Below the pieces are notes generated by a model. It was not told the DNA's origin. It did not search any database and was given only the letters and a program-made list of their open reading frames with translations. Shown here piece by piece: positions 49,910 through 50,519 of a DNA stretch of 50,519 bases. Each line of letters opens with the position of its first letter. Positions within the stretch are counted from its first letter, which is position 1. Made by a program: the position numbers and the translations under genes. Source of the DNA: Acholeplasmatales bacterium (lineage in GTDB: Bacteria; Bacillota_I; Bacilli_A; Acholeplasmatales; Acholeplasmataceae); NCBI GenBank assembly GCA_031284745.1, contig JAITXJ010000019.1:1-50519 (forward strand). The letters run 5' to 3'.

Positions 49910-50519
49910 ATGATATCTGTTTTTCAAAGCATTATTAATGCCTTTATGGCTTTTTCCTTTTTATCCTTAGCTACTTTTGGGATTACTCTTATTTTTAAAA
50001 CTAGTTCGACTACTAACTTTGCTCAAGGAATGTTGGGAATTGTGGGTGCGTATATTACATCTAGTTTAATTAATCCCAGCGGTATTGATGAAATCAGTGG
50101 ATTGCCCATTGAAACAGTAAACTCTGCTTTTCAATTGATTCTACCTATTTTAGCAGGTGTTGCTGTATCTTTTATTTTTGGCTTTCTCATTGAGGTGGTT
50201 ATTTTTCGAAATGCGAAATATACTAATGCGGCGACCAAACAAATAATTACCATGGGTTTAGTAATCATTATTACTGGTTTTGTTCCTCTAGCTTTTAATG
50301 GTTTAATTCGTCGTCAGAGCTTTCCATTCACAAATCAGAGCATTCCTTTCTTTGGTTTAAATAATCTTCCGGTTCATAATATTATTACTTTAATTTTATC
50401 ATTAGTGATTATTGGTGGACTATTTATAACCTTGAAATACACTAAATGGGGATTAGCTGTGAGAAGTGTAGCGTCCAATGAACGCGTATCCGGTTTAATG
50501 GGTGTCAATACAGGAATGA
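49910..50519 (+). CDS. Branched-chain amino acid ABC transporter permease, LivH type (partial)
   Basis: 203 codons, open at the window edge. Starts at an ATG 1 nt after the FabH-like stop with AAGGTGGGG upstream. Several membrane helices. LivH pattern: FGITLIFKTSSTTNFAQGMLG (first helix pair, read as ITLIFKT and NFAQGMLG), IITMGLVIIITG, and the cytoplasmic EAA-like loop KWGLAVRSVASNERVSGLMGVN. Transports branched-chain or other small carboxylic substrates with LivM, G, F and a binding protein that should lie beyond the window. Its link to acyl-CoA genes suggests a short-chain acid or amino acid feeding that pathway. Confidence 0.9.
   Translation, partial: MISVFQSIINAFMAFSFLSLATFGITLIFKTSSTTNFAQGMLGIVGAYITSSLINPSGIDEISGLPIETVNSAFQLILPILAGVAVSFIFGFLIEVVIFRNAKYTNAATKQIITMGLVIIITGFVPLAFNGLIRRQSFPFTNQSIPFFGLNNLPVHNIITLILSLVIIGGLFITLKYTKWGLAVRSVASNERVSGLMGVNTGM

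Noticed and set aside
1-50519. Recoded genetic code (TGA as Trp)
   Set aside because: TGA ends several clear genes at the expected place (4317, 20096, 36766) and Trp residues in conserved motifs use TGG.
1-50519. CRISPR arrays, insertion sequences, phage or integrative elements
   Set aside because: No regularly spaced direct repeats, transposase or integrase motifs, or terminal inverted repeats were seen; the longer repeats are within coding sequence.

Overview
This is a chromosomal window from an AT-rich, Gram-positive-derived bacterium, most likely a Mollicutes-like lineage (Mycoplasmatota/Acholeplasma-like or a related Bacilli clade). Reasons: rplKAJL-(ybxB-like)-rpoBC, gmk-rpoZ and nusB-xseA-xseB-dxs gene orders typical of Bacillota; strong AGGAG Shine-Dalgarno sites; an L10 leader and a CIRCE element; a ClpB without its N-terminal domain and a ThrRS without a TGS domain. 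TGA is an ordinary stop (for example the genes ending at 4319, 20098 and 36768) and Trp is read from TGG, so this is not a recoded Mycoplasma/Spiroplasma genome. No CRISPR array, insertion sequence, phage gene or integrase was seen; the window is mostly core chromosome with several lineage-specific surface proteins.

Layout. 1-2612: tRNA-Asn, then a divergent pair of exported proteins (a TasA/SipW-signal-like protein behind a structured leader, and an RCC1-repeat protein). 2782-4960: acetyltransferase, uridine kinase, MTA/SAH nucleosidase-like and DJ-1/PfpI genes in a tight operon, then tRNA-Arg(ACG). 4993-16268: ribosomal protein and RNA polymerase block (L11, L1, L10, L12, a 16S methyltransferase-like gene, RpoB, RpoC). 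16269-16685: intergenic region with a decayed copy of the start of the methyltransferase gene. 16686-19133 (minus): GH13 glucosidase and a membrane-anchored DUF2188-like protein. 19220-25668: ROK glucokinase, RqcH, SmpB, patatin, UvrC and a DEDDh exonuclease. 25844-29925: gmk-rpoZ, tRNA-Cys, CIRCE-controlled clpB and a YwaF-like membrane protein. 30093-33172: InlB-repeat lipoprotein, yceD-rpmF and a two-gene module of unknown function. 33253-36768: nusB-xseA-xseB-dxs. 36980-40931: small membrane protein, thrS, TetR regulator, AlkD-like and TfoX-like genes. 41287-43152: lipoprotein with eight repeats. 43403 to the end: a six-gene acyl-CoA operon (MaoC hydratase, acyl-CoA dehydrogenase, EtfB, EtfA, thiolase, SDR), then a FabH-like gene and a truncated LivH permease gene.

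How it fits together. The last operon can carry acetyl-CoA to butyryl-CoA, or the reverse, through an apparent (R)-3-hydroxyacyl-CoA route: thiolase, PhaB-like SDR, PhaJ-like hydratase, then Bcd/EtfBA. It shares a palindromic operator with the downstream FabH-like/LivH operon, and a TetR-family gene lies 3.5 kb upstream. Promoters are strikingly uniform: about sixteen have an extended -10 of the form TGN-TANAAT, often after a T-tract and mostly without a clear -35. At four genes the -10 ends exactly 6 nt before the start codon, which predicts leaderless mRNAs.

Most noteworthy: the leaderless/extended -10 architecture; the R-specific acyl-CoA operon and its shared operator; a ~182-residue N-terminal extension on RpoC; Gln at the rifampicin-contact His position of RpoB; an L32 that has lost three of its four zinc cysteines; a divergent DXS; the structured, possibly bistable leaders of the TasA-like gene and thrS; and an unrecognised two-gene module at 31986-33172. 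All calls come from reading the sequence by eye; no database search was run.
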